A DNA stretch of 24,028 bases from CAZFDT01 sp964518335 (GCA_964518335.1 CAZFDT010000076.1:1-24028); one strand, 5' to 3'; shown: positions 7,834-15,625, counted from the first letter of the stretch. Notes: a model not told the origin generated them from the sequence alone. Numbers and translations: made by a program.

Positions 7834-7853
7834 CCTCCTGGGGCGCAAAGCCC
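7834..7853 (-). promoter_or_regulatory. Shine-Dalgarno with adjacent hairpin, upstream of PEP-CTERM gene
   Basis: AGGAGG (7834-7839 on the minus strand) decides the start at 7827. Immediately 5' of it, GGGC and GCCC (7841-7853) can form a 4-bp stem around TTTGC. The stem is short and may be coincidental. Confidence 0.4.
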
Positions 7854-7900
7854 GATGGGGTGGTGTGAAACGAAGACCGTGAAATATCCTGCGTTCCAGA

Positions 7901-8707
7901 TCAGTTCTTGCGACGACGCGTACCCATCAGCGCGATGCCCGCGGCGCACAACGCCAGACTCGCCGGTTCAGGCACGCTCACGAGGCGATGGAAGTTGGCG
8001 ATCGTCACCGGGCCGTTGCCGAAGTTGCTGCCCGAGTCCTGGAACGGGAAGCCTTCGTTAGACATGAACGCGCTGTCCTGGCCGTCGTTGTTTGAGTAGA
8101 TCACGACGAAATCGACGAGGTCGCCGGCCTCGATGCCCAGATTCTCGTAAGTGAGGAAGAACTCGTACGTGGCGTTGCTGGGACCTTCGCCGATGGCGGT
8201 GCCCGAGTTGCCGCTGTTCTTGGCGATGAGCGAGCCGTTGCCACCGGTGGCCAGCTCGAATAGAGACTGGAATCCGCCGAATGCCGGGCTGATGATCCAG
8301 CCGTAGTCGGCGGCGAAGGGCAGTGTCAGGCCGTTGGACGCGGGCCGGGACAGGCGTTCGCGTCCGAAGTCGGCAAAGTCGTTGAATCCTGCGGCGTCGG
8401 ACAGCTCGGTGAACCCGCCGGGCTTGGTGTCGAAGTACACGCGGATGCTGTTGCCGCTGATGTCGCCCATACTGCTGAAGCCGAAATACACGCCGTTGGC
8501 GTCCGAATCAACGCTGAGCGTGCCGCCGCCGACCGGTCCGCCGAATCCGCCGCCACCGCCGCTGACGGTTCCCACGTACTCGCCGCCGGTGACGGTTCCA
8601 TCCACGGTGGCGCCGCCGGGGGTGGTGTCCACCACGGTGTTAATGAGTCCCGCCGACGCCGGCGAAGCAAGTGCAGCAGCCAGAACTCCGAACATCACAC
8701 GATTCAT
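7901..8707 (-). CDS. PEP-CTERM secreted protein, Gly-rich (268 aa)
   Basis: This exported protein of unknown function starts at MNRVMFGVLAAALASPASA (signal peptide, cleavage after ASA). A Gly-rich stretch (SGGGGGFGGPVGGG, about residues 48-61) is followed by a beta-rich body (GVYFGFSSMGDISGN, YEFFLTYENLGIEAGDLVDF). The end is VPEPASLALCAAGIALMG plus RRRKN, a PEP-CTERM signal. Such domains recall the DOMON/CBM9-like proteins often found in this class, but I cannot prove a family. The start is ATG 8707 with AGGAGG 6 nt upstream; the open frame extends upstream without another supported start. It is the second gene of the minus-strand cluster, 102 bp after the pseudopilin gene. Confidence 0.8.
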   Translation of the reverse strand: MNRVMFGVLAAALASPASAGLINTVVDTTPGGATVDGTVTGGEYVGTVSGGGGGFGGPVGGGTLSVDSDANGVYFGFSSMGDISGNSIRVYFDTKPGGFTELSDAAGFNDFADFGRERLSRPASNGLTLPFAADYGWIISPAFGGFQSLFELATGGNGSLIAKNSGNSGTAIGEGPSNATYEFFLTYENLGIEAGDLVDFVVIYSNNDGQDSAFMSNEGFPFQDSGSNFGNGPVTIANFHRLVSVPEPASLALCAAGIALMGTRRRKN

Positions 8708-8713
8708 GGGCAG

Positions 8714-8737
8714 CCTCCTGTGGATGGGTGTATCCAC
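8714..8737 (-). promoter_or_regulatory. Hairpin abutting the Shine-Dalgarno of the PEP-CTERM gene
   Basis: GTGGAT and ATCCAC (8720-8725, 8732-8737) form a perfect 6-bp stem with a 6-nt loop. In the mRNA the stem ends exactly where AGGAGG (8714-8719) begins. It could modulate ribosome access or block readthrough nucleases. This is inferred from position alone. Confidence 0.4.
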
Positions 8738-8780
8738 GTAACAGGGTGTAGCAGATGACATTGTGAAACCCTCCATCATC

Positions 8781-8797
8781 GCGGGCACATTGCCCGC
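8781..8797 (-). terminator. GC-rich hairpin downstream of pseudopilin gene
   Basis: GCGGGCA and TGCCCGC form a perfect 7-bp stem with a 3-nt loop, 12 bp after the pseudopilin stop codon. No T run follows on the minus strand (GATGATGG), so it may be an attenuating or mRNA-stabilising stem more than a strong terminator. Confidence 0.5.
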
Positions 8798-8809
8798 GGC
8801 AGTGAGCGA

Positions 8810-9751
8810 TCAGAACTTCAGGGGTGAAATTCGCACTTTCTCGAAATTGCTCGGCCCGTGATTCGCCGCGTGGCCATCGGCGAACGCGACGTTCACGGTG
8901 TCGCCATGCCGGTCCCCGTTGTTGTCCGCCAGCGGCATCTTCTCGCGGATCGACCAGCCGGCGGTGTAAATCGCCAGGAGCGTGCCCTGGCCATTACCGC
9001 TTACCCAGAAACTGCCGGTGTACATCAGAACGTCATTGCGGTTGACCGGACTGCTCTGGTTATTCCACGGCTGATTGCCGCAGTCGGCGTAGAGCATTGT
9101 CATCGAGGGATTGGCCACGCCTTCAAGGTTGCCCTCCAGCGGCAGGTTGTTGCCGCCGTGCGGGTCGATGGCCTGCCCGTTGATGGTCGTCCACCAGCCG
9201 CGATTGTTTCCCACCAGTGAAGTAAGGTCGGCGTTGACGCCGTACGAAATGGGATTGTTGTTGAACGCCCAATCGGTTGTCTGCAGGTTGTTGTAGAGCT
9301 TATAACCGGGATCGATGCCTGTCTGACGGGGATCACTGGGACACACGAAGGCGCGGGAGACTTTATCGACGGTCTTGTCGAACGAATCGTCAGCCCCACC
9401 CCCCATGTATGGAACGATTGCACTGGCCCAATCCTTGATCTCACCGCTGCTGTAGAACGCATATCGTCCGGCCCGACCCGGAGGAGCGCCAGACCCGCCC
9501 CAGAAAAGGTCGCTGGTGGAGGTCTGAACGAACTGTCTGTGATCGGTGGCGAAGACGGTGGAAGCGATGGCAGTTTGTCTGACGTTGAACAAGCACTGAA
9601 TGTTTTTGGCTGCACTGCGCGCCTTGCCCAAGGCGGGCAGGAGCAAGGCGATGAGCAGGGCGATGATGGAGATCACCACCAGCAGCTCGATGAGGGTGAA
9701 TCCATTAAACCGTTTCACCTTCGCGTTGTTGCCCGTCGCCTGGCTGTTCAT
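8810..9751 (-). CDS. Type II pseudopilin-like protein with H-X9-DG motif
   Basis: The 313-residue protein has a prepilin N-terminus: a short basic leader, then FNGFTLIELLVVISIIALL, with peptidase cleavage expected after the Gly before FTLIE and methylation of Phe. A hydrophobic helix is followed by ALGKARSAAKNIQCLFNVRQ. The C-terminus carries H-GDTVNVAFA-DG, the prepilin-associated H-X9-DG motif abundant in Planctomycetota, Verrucomicrobiota and Lentisphaerota. The body contains VCPSDPRQTG and a substrate-like variable region. It may form a surface or periplasmic pseudopilus-like assembly; here it opens an amylase cluster, so a role in polymer binding or secretion is plausible but unproved. 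The start is ATG 9751 (MNSQATG), with AGGATGG nearby. The frame is open upstream to 9928, but that part reads through the promoter. Confidence 0.85.
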   Translation of the reverse strand: MNSQATGNNAKVKRFNGFTLIELLVVISIIALLIALLLPALGKARSAAKNIQCLFNVRQTAIASTVFATDHRQFVQTSTSDLFWGGSGAPPGRAGRYAFYSSGEIKDWASAIVPYMGGGADDSFDKTVDKVSRAFVCPSDPRQTGIDPGYKLYNNLQTTDWAFNNNPISYGVNADLTSLVGNNRGWWTTINGQAIDPHGGNNLPLEGNLEGVANPSMTMLYADCGNQPWNNQSSPVNRNDVLMYTGSFWVSGNGQGTLLAIYTAGWSIREKMPLADNNGDRHGDTVNVAFADGHAANHGPSNFEKVRISPLKF

Positions 9752-9861
9752 CGGACCATCCTGTGAAACCGAGTCATGCGTGATGCGAAACTGCAAGAAC
9801 TGATGGGCGGCCATTTCCCGCTGCTGAACTGGGCGGGCCGCCGCTTTCGCCACCCATGCGA

Positions 9862-9889
9862 AGTCTAATCGCATTCGGCACAAAGTCAA
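9862..9889 (-). promoter_or_regulatory. Promoter for the minus-strand amylase cluster
   Basis: On the minus strand TTGACT (9884-9889), a 16-bp spacer and TAGACT (9862-9867) form a sigma70-type promoter. Transcription should start near 9855, leaving a leader of about 100 nt before the pseudopilin ATG. Its -35 region is the mirror image of the rightward promoter's. Confidence 0.65.
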
Positions 9890-9927
9890 TATCTCCACTC
9901 GATTCCGGCACCGCGCCGCGGTCGCCA

Positions 9928-9955
9928 TTGACTTTGATCACCATCATGGTAAACT
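9928..9955 (+). promoter_or_regulatory. Promoter for the LacI-type regulator
   Basis: TTGACT (9928-9933), a 16-bp spacer and TAAACT (9950-9955) face right. The 10-mer ATTGACTTTG around this -35 (9927-9936) is the exact inverted copy of CAAAGTCAAT (9881-9890) at the leftward promoter. The -10 box lies inside the LacI-type operator, which predicts autorepression. Confidence 0.6.
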
Positions 9956-9964
9956 GGTTCACCA
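9947..9964. promoter_or_regulatory. LacI-family operator in the divergent region
   Basis: TGGTAAACTGGTTCACCA is an 18-bp inverted repeat with 16 of 18 symmetric positions. It has the half-site style (TGGTRAAC) of LacI/GalR-family operators. It overlaps the rightward -10 box, lies 51 bp before the regulator gene, and sits about 58 bp upstream of the leftward -35. The neighbouring LacI-type protein is the obvious ligand. Confidence 0.7.
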
Positions 9965-10014
9965 CACTTGTCAAGAGGCTTTGTCAGCGCGGCATCGGAC
10001 ACGGATCATCGACC

Positions 10015-11136
10015 ATGACGAAACTGGCGGGCATGACTTCGCCTCCACAAACCCCGGCCCGACGGCTGGCGCCGGCTGGACGCACGGCCGCGCAAACGGC
10101 TGCCGCCCGCAAAGTCGGCATCCGCGACATCGCCCGGCAGGCCGACGTCTCCGTCGCCACCGTCTCGATGGTCATCAACGCCAACCCCAAGATCAGCCGC
10201 GCCACCGCCATCCGCGTCCAGCGCATCATGGATCAACTCGGCTACCAGCCCAACCGGCTGGCGCAGAGCCTTTCCAGCAAGTACACCCGCGTGCTCGCCG
10301 CCATGCTCCCGCCGCTGAAGCACCCCTTCGCCGACGCCTACTTCGGCGAGCTGCTCTCGGGCATCTGCGACCGGGCCGCGCGGCTGGGGCACAAGGTCAT
10401 GCTCGAGCACGCCAAGCCCGACTTCGTCCGCGAGGGCAAGCACGTCGAGCTGTTCGAGCGTCGTTTCGTCGATGGTGTGCTCCTCCTGGGCTTTCACGAC
10501 CGCCATCACTTCCTGCAGGAGTTGGCCAAGCGCGGCTATCCGACCGTGAGCGTCAACAATCGCTTCGAGGCCTGGGCCATGGACCACGTCGTCTGCGACT
10601 ATGCCTCCGGCGCTGAGCAGGTCATGAACATGCTCCTGCAGCTTGGCCACCGCAAGATCGGCCTGATCATCGGCGCGCCCGAGGCCCACACCACGCGCCA
10701 GGTGCTCGACGTGTTCACGCGGCGATGCCAGCAGGCTGGATTGGACGTGGCCGACTCCTGGCGCGCCGACGGGCGCTTCACCGAGGAAGGCGGCGCCGAC
10801 GCTGTTGCCGAGTTGCGGGCTCGCCATGCCGACATGACAGCGATCTTCGCGGGCAATGACAAGATGGCTCTGGGTGCCATGAGCCGACTGCAGCGCGACG
10901 GCGCGAACGTGCCCGGCGACGTGTCCGTCGTCGGCTTCGACGACATCCACCACACCGCCTACGTCAACCCAGCCCTGACTACTGTCCACCTGCCGCTCTA
11001 CGAGTGCGGCGCCCGCGCCTGCGAACGCCTCATCGAACGAGTCCGCGGCAAGATCGAAACCGTCAACGACGTGCTGCCCACCCACCTTGTCCTGCGCGAG
11101 TCCACGGCGATGGCGCGGCAGATCAACAACTTGTGA
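10015..11136 (+). CDS. LacI-family transcriptional regulator
   Basis: This 373-residue regulator has a LacI-type helix-turn-helix at about residues 34-60 (VGIRDIARQADVSVATVSMVINANPKISRATAIRV) in two adjoining segments, then a hinge (LGYQPNRLAQSLSS) and a periplasmic-binding-protein-like effector domain: GVLLLGFHD, HRKIGLIIGAPEAH, AIFAGNDKMALGA, and VVGFDD with PALTTVHLPLYECG. The effector is probably a sugar, by context a maltodextrin product; this is inferred. It has an unusual basic/proline-rich extension of about 33 residues before the HTH. Start ATG 10015 is chosen because the upstream open frame (to 9856) covers the promoter and operator; ATG 10033 is an alternative. No clear Shine-Dalgarno precedes it. 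The GH13 gene begins 31 bp downstream and may be co-transcribed. Confidence 0.92.
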   Translation: MTKLAGMTSPPQTPARRLAPAGRTAAQTAAARKVGIRDIARQADVSVATVSMVINANPKISRATAIRVQRIMDQLGYQPNRLAQSLSSKYTRVLAAMLPPLKHPFADAYFGELLSGICDRAARLGHKVMLEHAKPDFVREGKHVELFERRFVDGVLLLGFHDRHHFLQELAKRGYPTVSVNNRFEAWAMDHVVCDYASGAEQVMNMLLQLGHRKIGLIIGAPEAHTTRQVLDVFTRRCQQAGLDVADSWRADGRFTEEGGADAVAELRARHADMTAIFAGNDKMALGAMSRLQRDGANVPGDVSVVGFDDIHHTAYVNPALTTVHLPLYECGARACERLIERVRGKIETVNDVLPTHLVLRESTAMARQINNL

Positions 11137-11167
11137 ACCCCCAACTGACTTGATGGAGGACGCATTC

Positions 11168-13795
11168 ATGCCCCCATGCGCACTTGACTCTCCCACGTCG
11201 GACCTGAGCCACGGCCGGAGGCAAAGGCCCGGATTCATGGCGAGCGAAGGCGCATCGCGCATCAGCCCGGAGCTTCGCCGAGGGTCAGCTCCGGCATGGC
11301 GGTCCGTGTCATCGCTCCTGGTGCTGTGGCTGGCATCGATCGGCGTCGCCGCGCCCCACACCTTCACGTTCACGCCGACCCACGACACCGGCGACATCCA
11401 CAGCGTCGCCGTCGCCGGCACGTTCAACGGCTGGTCGCGCCACGCCAGCCCACTGCAACAGGGCGACGACGGCCTGTGGTCCGCTACGCTCGACCTGCCC
11501 GACGGCGTCCACCACTACAAGCTCGTCGTCAACGGCGACCGCTGGCTCAACGACCCGCACAGCGACAAGGAGCTCGAAGAGCCCGACGGCCACGGCGGCG
11601 TCAACTCCGCGGTCCTCATCGGTCTCGACGGCCGCAAGCTGCCGGCGCCGCAGCCGAATCACATCAACACCGATGGCGTGATCCACAACCCGGATCGTGA
11701 CGCTCGGATCGTCTCGCGTGAACATGTGTTGCTGAAACTGCGCGTTCGTCAGGGAGATGCTCAATCCGTCGAGGCGAGCACCAACTATAATCCCATGGGG
11801 CCAATGTTCACCGTGCCACTGCAGCGTCTCGGCACGCGGCACGGGTTCGACGAGTTCGCGGCACTGATCCCCAGCAGCGGTACAAAAGTTAGTTACAGCT
11901 TCATCGTCCGCGACGGTGAGGCTCGGCACGAACTGCTCGACAAGCAAGGTTCGCACTTCGTCCTGATGCTCGACGACCCCGCATTCGCCACGCCTGATTG
12001 GGCGAAGCACGCGGTGTGGTATCAGGTCTTCCCCGAGCGGTTCCGCAACGGGGACACGTCCAACGATCCACCGCGGTCGCTGCCGTGGACCAGCGACTGG
12101 TGGGCGGCACATATCGAGCACGGCGAAGCGGCGGGGCCGCAGAACTTCTACCGCGGCAAGGGCAACGTGTGGCATCGCAAGTACGGCGGCGATCTGCAGG
12201 GCATGATCGAGGCGCTGCCGTACCTGCGTCGCCTGGGCGTTAACGCGATCTACCTCAATCCCATGTTCGAGGCCGAAAGCCAGCACAAGTATGACACCGG
12301 CGACTTCCGTCACATCGACGACAACTTCGGCTTCGCTGGCGAACTGGCCGAGTTGGCGACGTCGGGTGTCGAGACGGACGACCCCGACACGTGGACGTGG
12401 ACGAAGACCGACCTCCTGTTTCTGCGCTTCGTCGCCGAGGCGCATCGGCAAGGGTTCCACGTGATCCTCGACGGTGTGTTCAACCACGTGGGTCGGCCGC
12501 ACTATGCATTCCAGGACGTGCTCAATCTGGGGCGCGACTCGCGCTACGCCGAGTGGTTCGAGATCATCGACTGGGGCGACCCTGCCAACTGGGGCAAGCC
12601 CGAGACCTACGGCAAGGAGGGCGGCCTTCGCTGGCGGGCGTGGGACGGCGACAACGGCTGGTTGCCCGCATTCCGCAAGGACGGCCACCGCGGTCTGGCC
12701 GACGGGCCGCGCGAGCACATCTTCGCCATCACCCGCCGCTGGATGGCACCGGCGAATCTGCCCGACGAGTTTTTCGCTCAGCTTCGTGCCGAGTACGGCG
12801 ACGAGGTGAATTACCGCATCGATGGCTGGCGCCTCGATGTGCCCGGCGATATCCCCCATCCGTTCTGGATCGAGTGGCGGCAGGTGGTCAAGAGCAGCAA
12901 CCCCGACGCCTACATCACCGGCGAGATCTGGGGCTGGGCCCATCCCTGGCTCAAGGGCGACCAGTTCGACGCCGTCATGAACTATCAGTTCGCCGTGCCC
13001 GCGCAGGCGTTCTTCGTCAATCAGCGCGACGCCCTGACGCCCACGCAGTTCGCCAGGCGGCTGCACAATCTGGCCTACACCTACCCGCTGCAGGTGTCCC
13101 TGGTGAATCAGAACCTCTACGACAGCCACGACACCGACCGCCTGGCGTCGATGTTCGTCAACCCCGATCGGCCGTACGACGGCGCCAACCGCCTGCAGGA
13201 CAACGGCCCCGACTACAACCCCCGCAAGCCGACCGAGGTCGAACGCAAGCGGAAGCTCCAGGCGGCGGTGTTGCAGATGACCTATCTCGGCGCTCCGATG
13301 ATCTACTACGGAACCGAGGCGGGCATGTGGTCGCCCGACGACCCGAGCAATCGCATGCCGATGACCTGGGCCGAGCTGACTTTCGACGATCCGCAGGTGA
13401 AGTTCGACCCGGCGGTGTTCGCGTCGTTCCAGCGTGCGATCGCGGTGCGGCACGCGCTGGCGCCGCTGCGGCTGGGGCTGTACCGCACCGTGGCGACCGA
13501 TGATCCGGCGGGCGTGCTGGTGTTCGCACGCGACCTGGTCGAAGAGAGCGTGTACGTGGTGGTCAACCGCAGCGATTCGCCGCGAACGGTGCTTGTCTCG
13601 GTGGCCGACGCACAGGCCCAGCCCTGGTACGACCTGATGAGCCCGTCGGTGGTTGCGCTACAGGAGGGCGAGGATCGCCCGGCGGTGACGTTGCGTGGCA
13701 ACGCCCGGAGCATCGGCGCCAACGCCACCGGGCTGGTGGTGAAGGTTGAGCCGTGGGGCACGGCGGTGCTCGCTCGACGAGATGCGTTGCAGTGA
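11168..13795 (+). CDS. CBM48-GH13 cyclomaltodextrinase/neopullulanase-like enzyme
   Basis: This 875-residue exported GH13 enzyme is expected to cleave maltooligosaccharides, cyclodextrins or pullulan. Order: a hydrophobic signal at about residues 48-62 (SSLLVLWLASIGVAAP); a CBM48/AMPK-type glycogen-binding domain at about 65-150 (VAVAGTFNGWSRHASPL); a second beta-sandwich at about 185-270; and the GH13 barrel from about 275 (WYQVFPERFRNGDTSNDP). Core motifs are LDGVFNHVG, WRLDVPGD (nucleophile D557), TGEIWG (acid/base E586) and DSHDTDR (H654, D655). LNPMFEAESQHKYDTGD is typical of the neopullulanase/cyclomaltodextrinase group, as are the two N-terminal domains. Start ATG 11168 has GGAGG 8 nt upstream; ATG 11237 would give a more normal signal peptide. 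It follows the LacI gene and precedes the CBM20 pseudoesterase gene. Confidence 0.92.
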   Translation: MPPCALDSPTSDLSHGRRQRPGFMASEGASRISPELRRGSAPAWRSVSSLLVLWLASIGVAAPHTFTFTPTHDTGDIHSVAVAGTFNGWSRHASPLQQGDDGLWSATLDLPDGVHHYKLVVNGDRWLNDPHSDKELEEPDGHGGVNSAVLIGLDGRKLPAPQPNHINTDGVIHNPDRDARIVSREHVLLKLRVRQGDAQSVEASTNYNPMGPMFTVPLQRLGTRHGFDEFAALIPSSGTKVSYSFIVRDGEARHELLDKQGSHFVLMLDDPAFATPDWAKHAVWYQVFPERFRNGDTSNDPPRSLPWTSDWWAAHIEHGEAAGPQNFYRGKGNVWHRKYGGDLQGMIEALPYLRRLGVNAIYLNPMFEAESQHKYDTGDFRHIDDNFGFAGELAELATSGVETDDPDTWTWTKTDLLFLRFVAEAHRQGFHVILDGVFNHVGRPHYAFQDVLNLGRDSRYAEWFEIIDWGDPANWGKPETYGKEGGLRWRAWDGDNGWLPAFRKDGHRGLADGPREHIFAITRRWMAPANLPDEFFAQLRAEYGDEVNYRIDGWRLDVPGDIPHPFWIEWRQVVKSSNPDAYITGEIWGWAHPWLKGDQFDAVMNYQFAVPAQAFFVNQRDALTPTQFARRLHNLAYTYPLQVSLVNQNLYDSHDTDRLASMFVNPDRPYDGANRLQDNGPDYNPRKPTEVERKRKLQAAVLQMTYLGAPMIYYGTEAGMWSPDDPSNRMPMTWAELTFDDPQVKFDPAVFASFQRAIAVRHALAPLRLGLYRTVATDDPAGVLVFARDLVEESVYVVVNRSDSPRTVLVSVADAQAQPWYDLMSPSVVALQEGEDRPAVTLRGNARSIGANATGLVVKVEPWGTAVLARRDALQ

Positions 13796-13816
13796 TCGGG
13801 TGTGGCCGGATACACT
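13787..13816 (+). promoter_or_regulatory. Possible promoter for the CBM20 protein gene
   Basis: TTGCAG (13787-13792), an 18-bp spacer and TACACT (13811-13816) precede the ATG at 13844. The -10 matches the TANACT form seen elsewhere in this window. The -35 overlaps the end of the GH13 gene. Confidence 0.4.
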
Positions 13817-13843
13817 GCCAACACGTCTGGGAAAGGTCCAGCG

Positions 13844-15073
13844 ATGACGAAGACCCTATCGGTCGTGCTCGGGTGCGGTGCGGCGGCGGCGGGCGGTATC
13901 GGGGCGTGGTATCTGTCGGCCACGCACGAGGCTGAGGCGAATCTGCAGCAGGCGATCGAGCGATCACTGCAGCAGACGCCCGCATCAGTGACGTTCGTCG
14001 TGACGCCTTCGCCGGATACGCCCCCCGGCCAGACGTTGTACATCTCGGGCAGCGGGCCCACCCTGGGCAACTGGGAAGCGGCCGGCGTGCCCCTGACGCG
14101 AAGCGAAGACGGCACGCACCGCGCCACCGTCGAACTGCTGGGCCACGTGCAGTACGACTATAAGGTCACCCGAGGCACGTGGGGCGCCGTCGAGCGAGGA
14201 CCGGCCGGCGAGGACATCCCCAATCGCACGCTCGAAGTCCGCGGCGACTCGACCGTCGTCGTCGAGGTCGCCTCCTGGATCGACAAGGGTCAGACGATTC
14301 CCGGCCGCATCACGATCGCCGGAGAGCTGCGCGTCCATCGCAAGTTCCGAAGTGACATTCTCGGCAACGAGCGCGACATCGCCGTGTGGCTGCCCCCAGG
14401 TTATCGCGACGGCGGGGACGAACGCTATCCCGTGCTGTACGTCCACGACGGGCAGAACCTGTTCAATGAGGCGACCGCCTACGCCGGCGTCGAGTGGCGG
14501 CTCGATGAGACGGCCCAGCGATTGATTGGCGAGGGCATGCTCCCGCCGATCATCATCGTGGGGATCTACAACACGCCCGAGCGTGCGGCCGAGTTCGATC
14601 CGGCGGGCAAGGGCGACGCGTATGGCCGCTTCATTGTTGAGGAACTTAAGCCGCACCTCGATCGCGCGTTGGCGACCCGACCGGGCCGCGACGACACGGC
14701 GGTGGCGGGCGCGGGCCTGGGCGGACTGATCACGCTGCACATGGCGGCCCGACATCCGGCGGTGTTCGGCCGCGTGGCGGCGCTGTCGCCGTGGCTGCGC
14801 GTGGGCGACAAACCGCTGCACTTGACCGGTGGCGACCTGACGTGGGCGAGGAACGCGAGAATCTGGCTGGATCTGGCCGCGGGCGGCGGCGAAAACTTCG
14901 ACCTCCCGACGCAACAGGCGGACCTGTCGGCCTATGTCGCGGCGCTGGGCGTCGCCCCGAGCGACCCGCCGCTCATGACGTACCACACCTGGGCGGATCT
15001 GAAGCAGGATGAGGCCGGCTGGGCCTCGACGATGGACCGCGTCCTGCTGTTTCTGTTTCAGCCGTTAAAGTAG
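13844..15073 (+). CDS. CBM20 starch-binding protein fused to a degenerate esterase-D domain
   Basis: The 409-residue protein has an N-terminal membrane segment or uncleaved signal (TLSVVLGCGAAAAGGIGAWYL), a helical stretch (LQQAIERSLQQ), a CBM20-type starch-binding domain at about residues 48-146 (LYISGSGPTLGNWEAAGVPL) and an esterase-D/enterochelin-esterase-like alpha/beta-hydrolase domain at about 165-409. The esterase frame is clear: VLYVHDGQNLFNEATAYAGVEW, PPIIIVGIYNT, DAYGRFIVEELKPHLD, RVAALSPWL. However, the nucleophile elbow, normally GSSxGG, reads GAGLGG (Gly at about residue 291 replaces Ser), and the usual HNEAAW segment reads QDEAGW (Gln replaces His). It is therefore probably not an esterase but a binding or scaffold protein. 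Start ATG 13844 has GGAAAGG upstream. It lies 48 bp after the GH13 gene. Confidence 0.85.
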   Translation: MTKTLSVVLGCGAAAAGGIGAWYLSATHEAEANLQQAIERSLQQTPASVTFVVTPSPDTPPGQTLYISGSGPTLGNWEAAGVPLTRSEDGTHRATVELLGHVQYDYKVTRGTWGAVERGPAGEDIPNRTLEVRGDSTVVVEVASWIDKGQTIPGRITIAGELRVHRKFRSDILGNERDIAVWLPPGYRDGGDERYPVLYVHDGQNLFNEATAYAGVEWRLDETAQRLIGEGMLPPIIIVGIYNTPERAAEFDPAGKGDAYGRFIVEELKPHLDRALATRPGRDDTAVAGAGLGGLITLHMAARHPAVFGRVAALSPWLRVGDKPLHLTGGDLTWARNARIWLDLAAGGGENFDLPTQQADLSAYVAALGVAPSDPPLMTYHTWADLKQDEAGWASTMDRVLLFLFQPLK

Positions 15074-15077
15074 TCGC

Positions 15078-15599
15078 ATGGACCTGCTCGCCGCGGAAGC
15101 GATGGCGCGCGAACTGATGGAGCAACACGGCGTCGCCGCTGCGGGGTGGCGGTTCGTGTGGAGTCACGGGCGGCGACAGCTCGGATCGGCCCACGTGCGC
15201 CGCCTTCGCAAGGGACGCCAGATCAAGACGATCCGCCTGTCGCGCCACCTGGTGCAGCTCAACAGCGAGGCGGAGGTGCGCGACACGATCCTGCACGAGA
15301 TCGCCCATGCGATCGCGGGGATCGAACACGGCCACGACGCCACGTGGAAGGCCGTCTGTGTGCGAATTGGCGCGACGCCCCAGCGGCTGGCGGGCGAGGA
15401 TGTGCAGATCGTCCCGCCGCGCTACACCATTGTCTGCAGACAGTGCGAGCGGGCGATCGCCCATCGCTACCGTCGCGTCAACCCCCGTCGCCTGCAGCAC
15501 AGCTACTGCCGCCAGTGCGGCCCGACATCCAAAGGGCGGCTGACGGTCCACGACGCCGCTGCCATGGCCCCCCTGGGTCTTTTTCAGCAGGTCGCGTGA
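15078..15599 (+). CDS. SprT-like zinc metalloprotein
   Basis: The 173-residue protein matches the SprT-like family (the fold of eukaryotic Spartan proteases). The zinc-binding motif is HEIAH at residues 73-77, followed by a third metal ligand in HGHDATWK. A C-terminal zinc ribbon has CxxC at 120-123 and CxxC at 144-147. Bacterial SprT-like proteins are cytosolic and poorly characterised; a DNA-protein crosslink protease role is known for the eukaryotic relatives only. The ATG lies 4 bp after the TAG of the preceding gene, with TAAAGT exactly 6 nt upstream, so it may be either translationally coupled or leaderless from its own promoter. It has no evident link to glucan metabolism. Confidence 0.85.
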   Translation: MDLLAAEAMARELMEQHGVAAAGWRFVWSHGRRQLGSAHVRRLRKGRQIKTIRLSRHLVQLNSEAEVRDTILHEIAHAIAGIEHGHDATWKAVCVRIGATPQRLAGEDVQIVPPRYTIVCRQCERAIAHRYRRVNPRRLQHSYCRQCGPTSKGRLTVHDAAAMAPLGLFQQVA

Positions 15600-15603
15600 A
15601 GCA

Positions 15604-15625
15604 CTCGTCCAACCCGGACGACGAG
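15604..15625. terminator. Weak hairpin between convergent genes
   Basis: CTCGTC (15604-15609) pairs with GACGAG (15620-15625), 5 bp after the SprT-like gene and 43 bp from the ABC ATPase stop. There is no T run, so the assignment is tentative. Confidence 0.25.

Noticed and set aside
11309..13453. 714-codon minus-strand frame opposite the CBM48-GH13 gene
   Set aside because: Antisense shadow; no recognisable domain and composition typical of complemented GC-rich codons.
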